DNA from: Piezodorus guildinii
Taxonomy: Eukaryota; Arthropoda; Insecta; Hemiptera; Pentatomidae
NCBI GenBank assembly: GCA_023052935.1
Contig: CM041292.1
Span: 202,701,799 to 202,765,798, forward strand
Length of the DNA stretch: 64,000 nucleotides
Direction: 5' to 3'
Below the pieces are notes generated by a model. That model made no database searches and was not told the origin of the DNA. It saw only the letters and a list, made by a program, of their open reading frames with translations. The translations under genes were made by a program, and so were the position numbers. Positions 62,351 through 64,000 of this stretch are shown here, piece by piece (position 1 is the stretch's first letter; each line of letters opens with the position of its first letter).

Positions 62351-64000
62351 CAGGATAAGTAACGAAAATATATTATTTTGTGAATTTAAGCTTGTCGATT
62401 TTTTGCCTTTAAACAATAATTTCTTATAAATTCTGTTTGAGTCGTTAATTCCTGAGTAAGATAATTATAAACGCAGAAAACTCTATAGAGGCGGATAATA
62501 GATCATTTCTGTCGATTCGAACGCTCCACTATAGATTAAATTAATCAAATACAAAAAATGTATGAAATCGGTAACTTTGAAAAATAATTAAAAATATTAA
62601 AAAATATAACTAGAGTAATTTTTTCATACTAACTAATAAAGGACATTCTCTACTCATAAATGATAAAATAATTTTTAATTTATTTTGATTAGATCAAAAG
62701 TTATAGAATTTTGGCCACTAAATCGTGATTTTTTCCCCACTGTGCGTCGTTCCTTCCAGGCTGTCTGTTTCCCAAGAAGTGAAAAATAACAAAAAAAGTC
62801 AGAAAACCATTTCGCGCGCCCGAGCTCTTTATGACAGACAAAAAAATTTTTTTAATTACTTTATGATTTCGAAGCCAAACATGCCATTAACCAGCTGGTA
62901 AAACGCAATTTGATATTCAGCCTGAGAATTGGACCGAATCCAGTGGCATGTACCGTTAGCTTAACCCGCTAATTGTGGCCTGTCACAAGGTTGACTCGTT
63001 ATGTCTCGCTAATAATCAAGGTCTATTTATATGTCTGGCCTTTTTGCTCGATTGTTGCAGAAAAAATAAAGTATGTGCATTAATTGATAAAAATAATAGA
63101 CTAAAACTTTCAACTAACAGGTTCAGAACATGTTAGTGAATTGTTTTATAATTGTAACACGAATTCATGAAATATGTATATATATGTATAATGTATGTAT
63201 ATAATGTATAATATGTATCGACAATATATCAAACATTTATTTATTTTTCAAAAAAAGTAGTTGGAGTTGTGATTTGCAGGTTCCACCAGCTGTTGAGTAA
63301 TGTCTCCGTGTATAGGTAACTAAGACAGATAAGGTAGATTTATCTGCTACCTTCTTGCTTTTCCATTTTTAGCGTCAAGAAAGAAATACATACTCAATCG
63401 AGACGTTGATTTTCAAAAGGTGCTATATCCAATTTAGACAATTTCACAGGAAACGCAAAAATATGTCATTTATTTATTATTGGACTAATTTATCTGATTC
63501 TATTTTTATTAGAATCAAAAGTTGATTTTTAAGCTTGTTACCAATTTATTTTCAAATTATCGCACTTTTCCGATGACTTTTAAACAATATAATATGGATA
63601 TAGTACTTTTTGGAAAGAATTAAAAGGGATATAGTACTTTTTGGAAGAATATAACGCGAGATAAGTTGGTAACAGTCACTATAACCTTCCTGATACAACA
63701 TTACCGATAACTAACGTCTTTATATCGTTAATTACTAAGTTATGTATATTTCCTTATTGTCCCTCTGAGAAATATATCTCTCTTTGTTGTTGGTAATTAC
63801 ATTGATTATCTATTCTTCATAAAGTAAGTAAATATTCGAAGGACAATTTATCTATTTATGGCACTATAATAAGAAAGTATGTAATTATGAAGTTTGTTTT
63901 AACTTGTATTTACTATTTATGTGAATTTGGCAAATTTATCTATATTATTAAATACGTGTAAACAATATTTAACCATAGATACTGATAAATAAATAACTTT
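62020..64000. other. AT-rich DNA, no gene recognised
   Basis: Contains an A-run plus (TA)n at 62291-62350, a TTTGATCGATCAAA palindrome near 62154, a tandem copy of GGATATAGTACTTTTTGGAA at 63597 and 63629, and TATG-type microsatellite at 63175-63215. No ORF or known repeat seen. Confidence 0.5.

Noticed and set aside
1..64000. CRISPR arrays, bacterial operons or an integrated virus.
   Set aside because: No regularly spaced repeats, no dense coding, no viral structural or replication genes; all RT genes seen belong to LINEs.

Overview
This is arthropod, almost certainly insect, nuclear DNA. It is strongly AT-rich, with spliced genes, GT-AG introns up to 11.8 kb and a dense, nested load of transposable elements. 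A Yellow/MRJP-family gene, Jockey, RTE and RNase H-bearing LINEs, mariner, Helitron and MITE copies all fit an insect. I cannot name the order or species from sequence alone.

Three host genes can be built exon by exon with consistent splice phases. (1) An F-box/LRR gene on the minus strand (start codon 9496-9494, five exons down to position 287, 307 codons, running off the left edge), closest in layout to FBXL12. (2) Cereblon on the plus strand, nine exons from 10036 to 35723. Its coding length is 1325 nt, one short of 442 codons. The shortfall lies in exon 3, where a base is missing at a CCC run (23248-23250). The 441-residue protein read after allowing for it has its CULT tryptophans at exactly the human numbers (380, 386, 400). 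(3) A secreted Yellow/MRJP-family protein on the minus strand, five firm exons (54152 to 43060) plus a candidate tiny first coding exon at 59314-59308 that completes a 409-residue protein. Genes 1 and 2 are head to head, start codons 539 bp apart. Both encode predicted ubiquitin-ligase substrate receptors (SCF and CRL4).

The rest is mostly mobile DNA. Cereblon intron 1 (10115-21876) holds a decayed RNase H LINE (11525-15453, with target-site duplication) and a Jockey element with an intact 894-codon ORF2, set among RTE fragments. Introns 2-8 hold mariner copies, Helitrons (one with a mariner inside), Harbinger-like MITEs, SINEs and Jockey fragments. The 35.7-43.1 kb intergenic stretch has an RTE copy, a roughly 900-bp hairpin-ended repeat, an unclassified repeat and SINEs. 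The yellow introns hold more mariner, RTE, Tc1, hAT-MITE and hairpin-ended repeat copies. The last 4 kb has little I can name.

The most interesting layer is a set of short (about 235-380 bp) elements whose inverted terminal arms each carry a hammerhead-ribozyme-like core (CUGANGA ... GAAAC), pointing outward. At least three families are present. Two insertions are flanked by perfect 13-bp target-site duplications inside other LINEs. They look like RT-less derivatives of Penelope-like terminal repeats, a class known to carry hammerheads. One motif has a perfect 7-bp stem I. A second theme is a roughly 900-bp family (about ten copies) with a perfect terminal palindrome and subterminal inverted repeats, which fits a non-autonomous Helentron (HINE).
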